A stretch of 64,000 nt of DNA from Crossaster papposus (Eukaryota > Echinodermata > Asteroidea > Velatida > Solasteridae). The notes beneath the pieces are model-generated. The model searched no databases and was not told the origin of the DNA. It was given only the letters and a program-made list of their open reading frames with translations. Position numbers and translations under genes: made by a program. Shown piece by piece: positions 11,929-24,018 of the stretch. The stretch spans positions 682,001 through 746,000 of the forward strand of contig JBAIAA010000258.1 of NCBI GenBank assembly GCA_037893245.1, written 5' to 3'. Within the stretch, counting starts at the first letter, position 1. Each line of letters opens with the position of its first letter.

Positions 11929-14900
11929 TCAGTGATCCCATCCTCCACTTGGAACAAAATTATGCAATTTGAACCATCCAAAACCGAGTGCGCAAAGCAC
12001 GACCCTCCCATATAGCCATCCTTTATAGTTCGACAAGAAACGGCGCAGCTCTATCGATAAACCACTGTTTTTCCCGGCAAAGCGATACAGTTTCAGTAAT
12101 GACCAATCGCACAGCTGGCCAACAGGATCCTCATTCCAAATGCCTTCCATGTACTTCACAACATACTGAGACACATGCATTTTAGGAAGCTGAATCTCGG
12201 CAACCAGAGCATTGAACCTATCACTTAACGGGAAAAGACACCTCAAGAGGCCAATATGGGCTGCAGACATCGATACAAAGTGCCGAAGAATACGTGCCAA
12301 CACTTCATTAGGAAGATGACAAAGTAACGTTTGTTTAGGTTCGCTTTTGGTGGGTGTAGAGCGGTTGCTTGGAGGGTCGGCATACATTGAGATATTTGGT
12401 GAATCATCAGAAAACTGTTCAAGTTCGGAATGTTCTTGAACAATTTCGTCATTTCTTCCGGTACCCGCCAATGGTTCAAGCCTGATATAATGGAACTCAA
12501 ACTCGTGACCAAGATAGACAGTTTCAACATAATTGGCATCGTATGGCTCAATAAATGTCAGTCCTCGGTGTTGACTGGATACCACACCTATTCTCACTTG
12601 GTACGCATTAGCAGCTGCCTGCAAAGCAATATGATCTCCCCACTCATTGCCAGACAGCCTTGTCAAATAATCCTCCCAAGTTAAACCGGGTACGAATTCT
12701 GCAAGAGGAGTTCCCATGTGGACCGGATTTTGTCTCAACCAAGACACAACATCAGACCTCACAGTGCTGTGATCGTTAAGTTGTAAATGTTCAAAGCGAA
12801 GGTTCAGACTTTGTGCAAGTGAGTGAAACACGCAGTTCCCATCCCGAGGTATTTCTCCTTCTGAAATTAAATCATTTTCTAGGGCGTTTGTTATTAAATC
12901 ATCGTGAGCACTTTCGAAAAATCCACTCCGACTTATATTGTCAAAAAAGTCAAAGACTCCATCGCCATGTCTAACAAATTCCTGAGCTCTGAGGCCATGC
13001 GACTTGTGTTTTCTTATTCGACAGTTCAAACGAGACTTTCTGCAACACATTTCTGACATTTTGTTTGAACACAAAGGAACGGCAAAACGATCACAAGCAT
13101 CATCACTACACTTACACATTTCGATTACTTTCTTCATGATAAGTTTCTGTAATTTCTGCCTATCATTTTCCATAGATTGAGTTATGGCGGCTAAATCAGC
13201 GACCCGAACCCACTTTTCCCATTTCTGACCGTTCTCCGTGACTCTGACCTTGTACGTATGTAGTTTATAATTAGTCTTGACAATTTCTTCCTGGTGAATC
13301 ATTTTATTTGACACCTTACCTCGTTTGCTCTTTCTAATCCAAACCTTGTCGCCAGGCAAATAAAGACTGGGCGGACGTTTTGCCATAGATCGTTTGACCA
13401 TTCGTTTAGAGCTTTCCCCAGAGAAATACTTCGCATTATCTCGAATACGTCGAACTTCATCTTGTCTTGGGTTGTTGCTGCTGCAGTTGTTATTAACTAA
13501 TGATGGCATGTTACTGTTTGCCTTCCGGCCATGATAAACTTCAAACGGCGTTGCTTGAATGGCCTCGTGAAACTCAATGTTGCGTAGGAATGCATATCTG
13601 TTTACTTGCCGTGCCCAGTTAGTTTTCTTTGATTTGACTACATCAAACATAACTTTTCTTTTCCACGTGCGATGCGACGATTCGATTTTTCCTTGACTTT
13701 GTGGGTGATATGGTCGTCCTCTAATTTGTCTTATTTTCCTTTTTTTGCAAAATGAATTGACGTGACCCATAAACTCTTTGCCATTGTCGCTCTGTAACAC
13801 CCTAGGATGTCCCTCAGATAGATATAGATTTGATAATACGTTGGCAATAGGTTTGCTACGTTTGGACTCTAGTGGGTAAAGCCAGAGGTATCTACTGAAT
13901 ACGTCCATGACACTGAGAATGTATCTGTATGTTCGTTTTTTACTGTTGTCTGGAAATGTTCTCATGTCTACCAAGTCGATCTGATGTCTCTTATGTACAT
14001 CGGTAGCCAATACAGGCTTCAGTGGAGCTTTATTGGGAAATACGGGTCCTAATTGACGGTGGAGTGGCAATGCCTTAACACAATTTCCAGTCTTTTCTCT
14101 ACTTACGCCCTGGAACCGTTCCCCCATTTTTTTGTTTAGTTTGATAACGCTAGACCCTTTACTTTGTGTGTACTCTTTTTGAACCATTTTCCCAACCTCT
14201 TCCTCAATGAGCAGCATTGTATCGTTAAGGAAAATTCTGTCTTGCCAAAGTCCGTTTACTTCTTGTTTGCGCACCTTCACGTTGAACAACAGCCGCCATC
14301 TCCGTATCTGCCTGTACGCCGCCTTCCCGTTTGAATCATCTAGTCGTTCAGGGAGGCGAATGCCACTGAGGATACCTAGGAAACAAACCATAAACAACAA
14401 GAAACTGTTGGTTAAACACTGTAGCATTTACATTTTGTTGTCCTGATTGATTAAGACAAACAAAAATACTTTATGTAACATTAATGGCGTCATTTATGAG
14501 TACCGACGTACATTAATGTTATCGAAATGTTTATTAGAAGTACCCGTTCCTATGGACTCATAGTGTTATTCATAATGTAAATTAGTAATTAGCCTTTTAG
14601 AAGTATGTTGAACACAATAAGTGTGCTCTTATTTATCCAGTTCAAATATTCCTATTGTTCCCACCATACTTTAAAGGGGCTAATAAGGAACAATCCAATC
14701 CAGTAACAAATGAACAAGGACTAGTCTAGGTTGACTGGATTGCAAATCTTAACACTATTTTCCTGAGTAGTTTGTGTGTTTAAAAATACGGCGATGAAGA
14801 GCAAACCACAATCTTTAAATTACACCAAAACAATAATTTTTGCTAAAGCTCAAATATCAAAATAGGCAAACTACACAATAGGCCTACTCACTCAGAAGGG

Positions 14901-15815
14901 TTTGGTGTCTTTCCTCGGAAACACATTGAATCTTGTTGGGCATTTGCTCACTTCTTTGGCAAAAGATAAGTAGAAAAATCAGTATGTGCAACACGACTTG
15001 ATGTAGTCCTACCCTGTGCAAATGAAAAGAAAGAAAAATATATTTTCAAAAATAGATTTATGTCCGTTTTATGAATAGCAAACATGGCTTTCCCTCATTG
15101 ATATTTTTGTATTTTAAGCTTTGTACACAGTTATGCGCAATGAAGCAAATGATAGCTTTCATGAGCAAATAATCATGACAATACAATTGTTATCATGTTG
15201 TGATGACGTCCTACACTTCCTTTATCTGTGTTTATGAATATTATCTACGTTTATTTAAATTACCATATTTTGCAAATGTTTTTTTTTAAATGCGCGTAAG
15301 CATCAGCCTTAAAATAAGAATAGAGGGAACATTAAACGAAATGTCATAGTGGGTCTGTCCCACTTTGGCTATTTTTTAGGCGACTAGTACAGGCGACCAG
15401 GCTGTCGACACGTGGTCGCATGGGTGTCGCCTGTATGGTCGGGAGTAGTCCCCCTGAACGGCCCAAAGAGTCGGAGCCTTTTTGGGGTAACCGCGGGCTT
15501 TTCAAAATGAGAAAAGGGGATTTCCCTAAGCACGCAATGTACTGACCACTGAGCTACTATCAAACGCCCACAGTATTCAAAGTCTTGTGCTTAGAAATGA
15601 ATAATCGTACAGATATAAGCCATCCTCCACCATCCTTCCCTCCTTATCGTTTCCACGAAACAAGGGCAATTTTGGCAGCTGTAAATGTTATAAACATCCA
15701 AGCCTAAACAATTATATAAGCCAATACTTGTGCCACAGCACATGAAATATACTAAATCTAGCTAGCTCTTTAATTAAAAAATGTGTGTGGTATTAATTAC
15801 TTACCCGAGTGCCAT
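11929..15815 (-). CDS. Ginger1-type integrase with OTU protease and F-box-like domains (three predicted exons)
   Basis: The main exon is 14375-11929. In the continuous 832-codon frame there is a retroviral-type integrase core with D151, D214 and E249 (35 residues between the last two). An SH3/chromo-like segment follows at about 355-415 and a Cys-rich patch at about 437-470. An OTU cysteine-protease domain shows DGNC (C532) and FEFHY (H646). An F-box-like LPNEVLARIL segment lies at about 701-745. Ginger1 transposases are known to carry C-terminal OTU or Ulp1 domains. An acceptor (TTTGTTTCCTAG) precedes 14375. Upstream exons 15013-14892 and 15815-15805 join in phase with GT-AG borders and start at ATG 15815. 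They would give a hydrophobic, signal-peptide-like N-terminus; the in-frame ATG at 14427 is an alternative start. The main frame is intact. Terminal inverted repeats were not found, so this is either a transposon gene or a derived host gene. Confidence 0.75.
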
Positions 15816-16536
15816 GATTCCTTTATGCTTGTCAATTCTTATCTAATCAAACACTTCCTTCGTAAATAACTAACAAATATCGTGGTACCTGGTTGGAGCA
15901 AAAGCAAAAAAGATATCTTCCGGTCTCCGTGTCATACTTTCTCAGCAATCCGGCAGAGATATATTTCGACGTCAACGAGCGGATGTTTATTCAATATTCA
16001 TTTTTTTGGGCACTGCAAAACGGTCTTAGTAGTACACAAACGAATGTGTCCGATTTTTCTTCAATAACATTAAGAGACTAAAAATGTGGTTGACACTGTT
16101 AAAGCCCTCGCATTCTGTTTTAACGCGTCCAGGCCTATGAGCTGGTTGTAAACATACTTGTTTAATACCGGCCAACCACATTTGTTTCCATTCATACATA
16201 TATTATGATTAAAAAGTCAAAACAAGTAATACTTTTTTTTCAATTTTCGAGCCATTTGGTTCTCCAATTGTACCTTGTGTTTTGTGGAACACCACTCCTA
16301 AATGTTACTGTGCATCGCGCACGTGCGATAGACACGTGATATGGCTATACAGGGCTACGGACTCATTGGTTGTATTGCGCGTGCTGTGTTTTATCGCCCG
16401 TTTAAACATTACCACGTGTCGGCTCTCGATCAATGTAAATGGATAAACTGTCTCTTCAATTTATGCAGATTTAAATGCTCGTTTTTGCACAACATAGTTG
16501 CCCAGATAATTCCGTTTACCCACAACAGGGTATACG
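14430..16536. other. Introns and upstream region of the Ginger-type gene
   Basis: Apart from the two small predicted exons there is no coding signal. A short inverted repeat, AAATGTGGTTG / CAACCACATTT, lies at 16082-16092 and 16173-16183. Another, TACAGGCGAC / GTCGCCTGTA, lies within about 15375-15450. Neither is assigned to a family. Confidence 0.5.
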
Positions 16537-16983
16537 GGTCGGACATATTCGTCCGTCGGACGTAATGGGTCGGACATAATCGTCCGTCGGACGTAATGGG
16601 TCGGACATAATCGCCCGTCGGACGTAATGGGTCGGACATAATCGTCTGTCGGACGTAATGGGTCGGACATAATCGCCTGTCGGACGTAATGGGTCGGACA
16701 TAATCGTCTGTCGGACGTAATGGGTCGGACATAATCGTCTGTCGGACGTAATGGGTCGGACATAATCGTCCGTCGGACGTAATGGGTCGGACATAATCGT
16801 CCGTCGGACGTAATGGGTCGGACATAATGGTCTGTCGGACGTAATGGGTCGGACATAATCGTCCGTCGGACGTAATGGGTCAGACACAATCGTCCGTCGG
16901 ACGTAATGGGTCGGACATAATCGTTCTTGGACGTCCAAAAATTACTGTCGGACGTAATGGAACAAGCGGACATAATGGGCGTG
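16537..16983 (-). repeat. 31-bp minisatellite array, inverted copy
   Basis: Same 31-bp unit and same lead-in flank as 6331-6789, on the opposite strand. About 12 units. The outer end (16537) differs from the corresponding end of the 6.3-kb array. So one edge is fixed and the other variable. Confidence 0.9.
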
Positions 16984-17199
16984 AACACACGTACAACGAA
17001 AATATTCATTTAAACTTTAGGCGGGGACAAAATTACTATCAGTAAGCTAGCGGGCGAACTAAAAGGATGACCATTATTTTAAGGAACGGTATGAACAGTA
17101 CATGGAGGATGGTTAAGTTGCAGTTGGGGGAAATGAAGCATGCATGCATGTCAATTTATATGGATGGTGTACATGCAAGTGTTGCTTGGTAAAAGCGAT

Positions 17200-17712
17200 G
17201 TCACACTGTTGCGTATGGCACCAGCGTATGCGTTGCGTATTGAAATATCACTCATACGCAGGCCTACGCTGACATACGGTAGGGGTACGTTAGGGATAGG
17301 TTGTATACGTTACAAGCACGGTGGCATACGCTGATATACGCTGGGATACGCCGAGGCCGAACTATTTTTTTAAGCATGCTTAAAAATTGTGTGCGTATGC
17401 CTGCGTATGGTTCATACGCTAAGCATACGCTAGGCATACGCTATGCATACGCTGAATACGCCAGATGTACGCCTAAGAGGTAGGTTACGCATAGGTCGAG
17501 TACGCTGGACATAAGTTGCCATAGGTTGGCATGAAGGTTTACCATTCAGCTAGCGTATTGATAGCGCATTGATAGCGTATGATAACGTATGTCTGACGTA
17601 TCTGGAACGTATATAGACAAATTGGCGTATGCCTGACGATTGAGTAACGTATTTAGCTACCGTATTATTGGCGTATGGCCAGCGTATATCTCAGCGTATT
17701 GCCGGCGTTTTG
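17200..17712. repeat. Left iteron array of the Harbinger element
   Basis: Dozens of degenerate CATACGCT / AGCGTATG words, mostly spaced 10-11 bp. The clearest run, at about 17412-17460, is CATACGCTAAG, CATACGCTAGG, CATACGCTATG, CATACGCTGA. Orientation switches about half way, so the part next to the promoter has AGCGTAT runs. Plausibly transposase or accessory-protein binding sites. Confidence 0.8.
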
Positions 17713-17718
17713 AGAAAG

Positions 17719-17731
17719 TATATATATATAG
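17719..17731 (+). promoter_or_regulatory. TATA-rich core promoter of the Harbinger transposase
   Basis: TATATATATATAG about 55 bases before the first ATG of the transposase (17784) and directly after the iteron array. Position and composition fit a core promoter. Function is inferred. Confidence 0.45.
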
Positions 17732-17783
17732 GCTTCTATTTCTAGCTCTTCTTCAGTTCTTCTTTGACCTTAGACCAGAGAGG

Positions 17784-18002
17784 ATGGAGCTAGCTCTTCT
17801 CCAGCACTATCATGATCTGATCGATTTTGCAGTTCACCAGATCCAACAGAACATAATCTGAAGGAGGAGGAGAAGAAGAAGAAGACGTGAATTTTGGGTG
17901 AGACCATGGATCGGCAGGCGACGGCAGTTTGACCTCTACGACAAGCTTTTGGTGGAGCTCCGAAACGAAGACCAAAGACCATTCAAGAACTTCATGCGGA
18001 TG

Positions 18003-18035
<33 letters not shown>

Positions 18036-18956
18036 AGATGTTCGATGAGCTGCTAGCCAGAGTGGGTCCAGGATCACAAAAAACACACCTGGTACAGGGA
18101 TCCCCTGGAGCCTGGCCTGAAGCTTGCACTGACTTTGCGCCACCTTGCCTCTGGGAGCAAGTACTCAGATGTACAGATGTACAACAGTACAGATGGAGAG
18201 TCCCCCACAACACCCAGTCAATCGTCGTCAGAGAGGTTTGCCAAGCCATAATCGATGAGTACATGCCCGAGGTGATGTCCTGCCCCACCAGTCCTAAGGG
18301 ATGGTGTGCCATACATATCTGACAAGTTCCTCGATAAATGAAACTTCCCCTAAACATGTGGTGCACTAGATGGGAAGCACATTGAGTGGTTCTCAATATT
18401 TCAACTACAAGGGATTATATTATGTTGTACTCATGGCCCTTGAAGACGCGGAGTCCAAGTTCATCTGGGCAGACGTCGGTGGTACAGGATGAGCATCACA
18501 ATAACTGTGAAACCAAGGAATGTGTTAAAGACGGTACCATAGGATTCCCTGCCCCCGATCCTCTACCCAATGACTACCAGGATGTTCCCTACTTCGATCT
18601 TCATCGGCGACGACGCCTTTGCCCTCCGAGACACCATGATGAAGCCATACAGGCTCCGGGGGCTAGACGATGAAGAGAGGATAACTACAGGCTTTTCCGC
18701 ACCAGAACGGTGGTGGAAAATGCCTTTGGCATCCTAGCGAAACTCTTCCAAGTTCTGCTGACTACCATGCAGCACCATCCCCTCTACTATCAAGGTCATT
18801 GTGAAAGCCTGCATTGTCCTTCACATACTGGTGAGGATACGGTACCCTGGACTCCAGAACCAGCAGCTCGACCGTGCAGTGAACATGAACCGTGACTTCA
18901 TCCCTGGAGCATTGAGAAAGGAGAGCAACTTGTACGACACACATTGCTGGCAGTAA
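17784..18956 (+). pseudogene. Harbinger (HARBI1-like) transposase, multiply frameshifted
   Basis: N-terminal features of HARBI1-type transposases are clear: an RRR..FWVRPWIGRR motif, the YDKLLVEL segment, FMRMTP, then EMFDELLARVGP. After these come VREVCQAIIDEYMPEVM, HTCGALDGKHIE (first catalytic Asp region), FIWADVGGTGS, PNDYQDVPYF with a nearby IGDDAFAL, and VVENAFGILA..FQVLLTT near the C-terminus. These lie in three frames, with an early stop at about 17859 and a poly(C) tract (18004-18034) interrupting a Pro-Pro codon pair. The enzyme normally cuts and pastes the element at TWA targets. It cannot be made from this copy. Confidence 0.85.
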
Positions 18957-19524
18957 CACCTCCACCAAGAAAGGAAAGATACAGAGGAACCTCCTGAAGC
19001 ATGGGCCAACTCCCCAGCAGATCCAGTTCGTTCCTTGGCAAGACAAGACGATTTCGAGGATTTGGCTGTGGTGACTATTGTTGTGGTGACTCTTGTTGTA
19101 GTGACTGACAACACTGTTGTTGTAGTGACTGTTAATGTAGTCACTGTTGTGTCATCCTAGAGACTATTTTTTGTTAAATGTTATTACTATGTACCATTAT
19201 TATCATGTGTCGTTATTATTGAACATTTTTTTTTGGAAAAAACATTGGGTGTTTATCATACTTTTTTAATTGAAATTTAATTTGACTACACTGTAAACAT
19301 TACTACACTACACTACTTTGACATGATGTATAACCCGCTACTTTATCACAACAGTCACGACTTCTTTCCTTTTGGTGTTGGCAGTTCCCCATCCTGAGAA
19401 CCGAGATCAAGAGGAGAATCCAGGTAGCCACTAAGTCCTTAGATGTTGGACAGACCGGAAATGTTCGGGAAGCTGGTCTGTAAGGCTGTGCCTGAACTAG
19501 GCTGGGTTGGACTGGGCTGGTTCC

Positions 19525-20272
19525 TCAGTAACTGGGCAGCAGAACCCAAGGCGGCAGACACTGTGGTGGTGGTGGGGTGCGCTGTTGATGCTGCTGCTGC
19601 TGCTGCTGAGTTTGCTGAGAAGGTTGCTGAGGAGAAGGCATCATGTGATGTAGAGAAGGATGTGGAGGCATCTGCTGATGTCGATTCTGTAAGGGTTGCT
19701 GGTGGTACTGCTCATTGTACTCCATAGATTGTGAACCTCACACTGATGATGCTGGAGGCACGTTTCTCCACATGTGGGGAGCTGGCTGATAGTTGGTGAG
19801 GTGCTTGAGAGTGGCGGGCTTGCTGGGTTTCTTGGATGGGGGAGCTCCCATGGCACTTGGAATGTCATCATCCATCAGGTCAGACAGCAACCTGTTGATG
19901 GTGGACCTTGTCTTCTTGTACTTGGCCTTGGACATGGTCAGCAGGCTGTCTCGAATGTAGTTGGCAAAGGCTGTTCGGGCTGTGATGGGCTGCTTCTGGG
20001 CTTTGGAAATGTCCTTGAGGATGGTGCGTGACTCAGTAACTTATCTTCTGTAGGGACTCAAGGAGGGCGCCGTCCGGTTCCTGAGGTCACTTGCGTGATA
20101 CTGATGGGGGGCTTGAGGGGGTAGGGGTGAGCTCATCCAGGCCAATTTCCAGGTCAGCGGAGGCATTCTCGGCAGCATCAAGATATCTTGCAATGTGAAA
20201 ATACCGCCGCTTATAGCCACTTGTCACGTGATAGGCGGCACGCTGGGCATGCGCTGTGAATACGCTACTCAT
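19525..20272 (-). pseudogene. Harbinger accessory DNA-binding-type protein, broken
   Basis: Harbingers normally carry a second gene (Myb/SANT- or MADF-type) that helps the transposase bind DNA and enter the nucleus. Here the minus strand shows a segment resembling a BESS motif (ANYIRDSLLT, then KTRSTINRLLSDLMDDD), followed by a Gln/Pro-rich tail at 19725-19525. An upstream start at 20272 (MSSVFTAHAQ) lies in a different frame. A recognisable MADF/Myb domain is missing. The role is inferred mainly from position in the element. Confidence 0.55.
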
Positions 20273-20540
20273 ACGCTACTAATACGCTGGCCATACGCAG
20301 CCCATACGCTGGTTATACGCTGACATACGCTGGTCATACGCTGGCAGACGCTGACATTTGCTGACATTCGCTGGTCATACGCAGGCTATACGCTGGCCGT
20401 ACGCTACTCATACGCTACAAATAGGTTCAATACGGTAAGTATACGCACAATTCTGTATTTGTTGTGCGTATGCAAAATATTTTTTGAATTTTAATACGCA
20501 AATCATACGCTGGTGCCATACGCAACAGTGTGACAGCGCC
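20250..20540. repeat. Right iteron array of the Harbinger element
   Basis: Runs of ATACGCTGGTC, ATACGCTGACA and CATACGCTGGC words with 10-11-bp spacing, ending at the right terminal inverted repeat. It mirrors the left array. Confidence 0.8.
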
Positions 20541-20541
20541 T

Positions 20542-21861
20542 TAAGTCACTACCGGTACTGGAATAAATCGCGTATTTTGTCACAACAGCATTAAACCATA
20601 GCCTAATTAATAGACTGCTATAATTGTAGAGCATTACTATTAACTCTACATAGGCCCCTATCCTACCTTAGACTGCACTGTCCTTGACCTTGTTTATCTT
20701 CTTGACATTCCCGTCGTTCACGTCACACGAGTTCAACGGTAATTCTCATTTTCGAGATTTTGTTTTGGTATTTAACGGAAAAACATGATGTACCAGCGTG
20801 TTATTTACATATTTTATGACCATTTCATGCATATTTTTGACAATTTTGTTAACTCCATACAGCTGTATTTTGATTGACAAATACGGGGCTTTTTCGTACC
20901 GAAGCCATTTGTTTGTGTACACGTTTGTAACCACATGTGATAGTTTGACCGAGCTAATGGCGGACCACGCCTGTAGCAACCGTTGCTAAGTTACCTGAAC
21001 AAAACTCGTAATCGTATTGGTCAATGCGCGCGTAGTGATTGACAGGCCGGATCGGTCCATTAACTAAGCATATTTTCACAATATAAAGATTGTGTTTTGG
21101 CAGTTAACGAATGGTTACGTTTAATAATACCAAAACCGCTCAAGTAGACGGATTTGTTGACTGAGTAAACTCGTGTCAATCCTAGCGTTTTTCTTTTATT
21201 TTGCATTGGTACACTAAGATAGCGTGTAATAACTGCTGCCATAGTAATAATATGCTTATTATGTATTGTTTACTGATTTTATAAAACCAAATAGAAAAAA
21301 ACCACTAACAATCTGACTTTCTATGAATTTGAAACCAAAATAAAAACCTTCAGATGTCATTTTTGAATAATAATTTGTCTTACTATACAAAGATACATTT
21401 GGCAGTGTGCTTCATAGGCCAAAGTTTAATAGAGCACCCTGTACGACTCACTATATTACAACTGTGAACCGAGTGCTTGCATGTTACTAGATATTTCTGC
21501 GATATGAACATGATATAGTTTTGTGCACCACAATATTTGTTATAATGTAAAAGAAAGCAAGGTAAAATCGTGATTGAACAGTACAATTTTAACAGGGCGA
21601 AACAACATTAATTATATCAGGGTAGCATAAAATGTTCACAGGGCGGGCCACCCTGCTAAAAGTGATTGTGGAGAACAAGGGCCCTTTTCCAAACCTCCAG
21701 GCTTCGGCTTTATGGGCTCCGGCTTCAATTTATGAGGCTTCGTCTTCACGAGTCTCCGCGGCAAGCCTTAAAGCTTTGGAACGCTGAGGCTTCGGGAGGC
21801 TTCGGCTGGCTTCGACTAGCGACTTTGTGCCATTCGGGATGCTTTGTTACATTTCGTTTAG
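20542..21861. other. Non-coding DNA between Harbinger and the duplication junction
   Basis: Contains the 17-bp terminus at 21047-21063. At about 21680-21840 lies a stretch rich in GGCTTCG and GAAGCC words that resembles 37690-37920. No gene was recognised. The duplication breakpoint is 20 bases past the GGCTTC-rich stretch. Confidence 0.5.
21047..21063 (-). repeat. Copy of the 17-bp terminus seen at 4740
   Basis: CCGGATCGGTCCATTAA, the exact reverse complement of 4740-4756. An internal CCGTTGCTAAG block lies at about 20980-20991. Duplicated at 29239-29255. Confidence 0.5.
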
Positions 21862-24018
21862 TTTTCCACGTGCGATGCGACGATTCGATTTTTCCTTGAC
21901 TTTGTGGGTGATATGGTCGTCCTCTAATTTGTCTTATTTTCCTTTTTTTGCAAAATGAATTGACGTGACCCATAAACTCTTTGCCATTGTCGCTCTGTAA
22001 CACCCTAGGATGTCCCTCAGATAGATATAGATTTGATAATACGTTGGCAATAGGTTTGCTACGTTTGGACTCTAGTGGGTAAAGCCAGAGGTATCTACTG
22101 AATACGTCCATGACACTGAGAATGTATCTGTATGTTCGTTTTTTACTGTTGTCTGGAAATGTTCTCATGTCTACCAAGTCGATCTGATGTCTCTTATGTA
22201 CATCGGTAGCCAATACAGGCTTCAGTGGAGCTTTATTGGGAAATACGGGTCCTAATTGACGGTGGAGTGGCAATGCCTTAACACAATTTCCAGTCTTTTC
22301 TCTACTTACGCCCTGGAACCGTTCCCCCATTTTTTTGTTTAGTTTGATAACGCTAGACCCTTTACTTTGTGTGTACTCTTTTTGAACCATTTTCCCAACC
22401 TCTTCCTCAATGAGCAGCATTGTATCGTTAAGGAAAATTCTGTCTTGCCAAAGTCCGTTTACTTCTTGTTTGCGCACCTTCACGTTGAACAACAGCCGCC
22501 ATCTCCGTATCTGCCTGTACGCCGCCTTCCCGTTTGAATCATCTAGTCGTTCAGGGAGGCGAATGCCACTGAGGATACCTAGGAAACAAACCATAAACAA
22601 CAAGAAACTGTTGGTTAAACACTGTAGCATTTACATTTTGTTGTCCTGATTGATTAAGACAAACAAAAATACTTTATGTAACATTAATGGCGTCATTTAT
22701 GAGTACCGACGTACATTAATGTTATCGAAATGTTTATTAGAAGTACCCGTTCCTATGGACTCATAGTGTTATTCATAATGTAAATTAGTAATTAGCCTTT
22801 TAGAAGTATGTTGAACACAATAAGTGTGCTCTTATTTATCCAGTTCAAATATTCCTATTGTTCCCACCATACTTTAAAGGGGCTAATAAGGAACAATCCA
22901 ATCCAGTAACAAATGAACAAGGACTAGTCTAGGTTGACTGGATTGCAAATCTTAACACTATTTTCCTGAGTAGTTTGTGTGTTTAAAAATACGGCGATGA
23001 AGAGCAAACCACAATCTTTAAATTACACCAAAACAATAATTTTTGCTAAAGCTCAAATATCAAAATAGGCAAACTACACAATAGGCCTACTCACTCAGAA
23101 GGGTTTGGTGTCTTTCCTCGGAAACACATTGAATCTTGTTGGGCATTTGCTCACTTCTTTGGCAAAAGATAAGTAGAAAAATCAGTATGTGCAACACGAC
23201 TTGATGTAGTCCTACCCTGTGCAAATGAAAAGAAAGAAAAATATATTTTCAAAAATAGATTTATGTCCGTTTTATGAATAGCAAACATGGCTTTCCCTCA
23301 TTGATATTTTTGTATTTTAAGCTTTGTACACAGTTATGCGCAATGAAGCAAATGATAGCTTTCATGAGCAAATAATCATGACAATACAATTGTTATCATG
23401 TTGTGATGACGTCCTACACTTCCTTTATCTGTGTTTATGAATATTATCTACGTTTATTTAAATTACCATATTTTGCAAATGTTTTTTTTTAAATGCGCGT
23501 AAGCATCAGCCTTAAAATAAGAATAGAGGGAACATTAAACGAAATGTCATAGTGGGTCTGTCCCACTTTGGCTATTTTTTAGGCGACTAGTACAGGCGAC
23601 CAGGCTGTCGACACGTGGTCGCATGGGTGTCGCCTGTATGGTCGGGAGTAGTCCCCCTGAACGGCCCAAAGAGTCGGAGCCTTTTTGGGGTAACCGCGGG
23701 CTTTTCAAAATGAGAAAAGGGGATTTCCCTAAGCACGCAATGTACTGACCACTGAGCTACTATCAAACGCCCACAGTATTCAAAGTCTTGTGCTTAGAAA
23801 TGAATAATCGTACAGATATAAGCCATCCTCCACCATCCTTCCCTCCTTATCGTTTCCACGAAACAAGGGCAATTTTGGCAGCTGTAAATGTTATAAACAT
23901 CCAAGCCTAAACAATTATATAAGCCAATACTTGTGCCACAGCACATGAAATATACTAAATCTAGCTAGCTCTTTAATTAAAAAATGTGTGTGGTATTAAT
24001 TACTTACCCGAGTGCCAT
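21746..24018 (-). pseudogene. Ginger-type gene, 3'-truncated duplicate with chimeric end
   Basis: Predicted exons 24018-24008, 23216-23095 and 22578-21864 repeat the 5' part of the gene exactly, up to and including the third catalytic residue (Glu) of the integrase core. At the duplication junction (about 21863) the frame runs into unrelated repeat sequence. It adds about 38 codons before a stop at 21746-21748. The OTU, Cys-rich and F-box-like parts are missing. Confidence 0.8.

Larger units (their letters stand above)
17193..20541 (+). mobile_element. PIF/Harbinger DNA transposon, two genes, TAA target duplication
   Basis: The left terminus AAGCGATGTCACACTGTTGC matches the inverted right terminus AGGCGCTGTCACACTGTTGC, continuing about 38 bp. 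TAA flanks both ends (17190-17192 and 20542-20544), the TWA duplication typical of the superfamily. The order is iteron array, TATA box, transposase (plus), accessory DNA-binding-type gene (minus), iteron array. Both genes are broken, so this copy is non-autonomous. Confidence 0.9.
13659..21861. repeat. 8.2-kb tandem duplication, copy 1 (8,203 bp)
   Basis: Begins inside exon 3 of the Ginger-type gene and runs through the minisatellite and the Harbinger element. It matches copy 2 at a constant offset of 8203 before the poly(C) tract and 8192 after it. The only difference I see is 31 C (18004-18034) against 20 C (26207-26226). The junction shares 2 bp (TT) with each outer flank, compatible with template switching or end joining. 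Confidence 0.95.
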
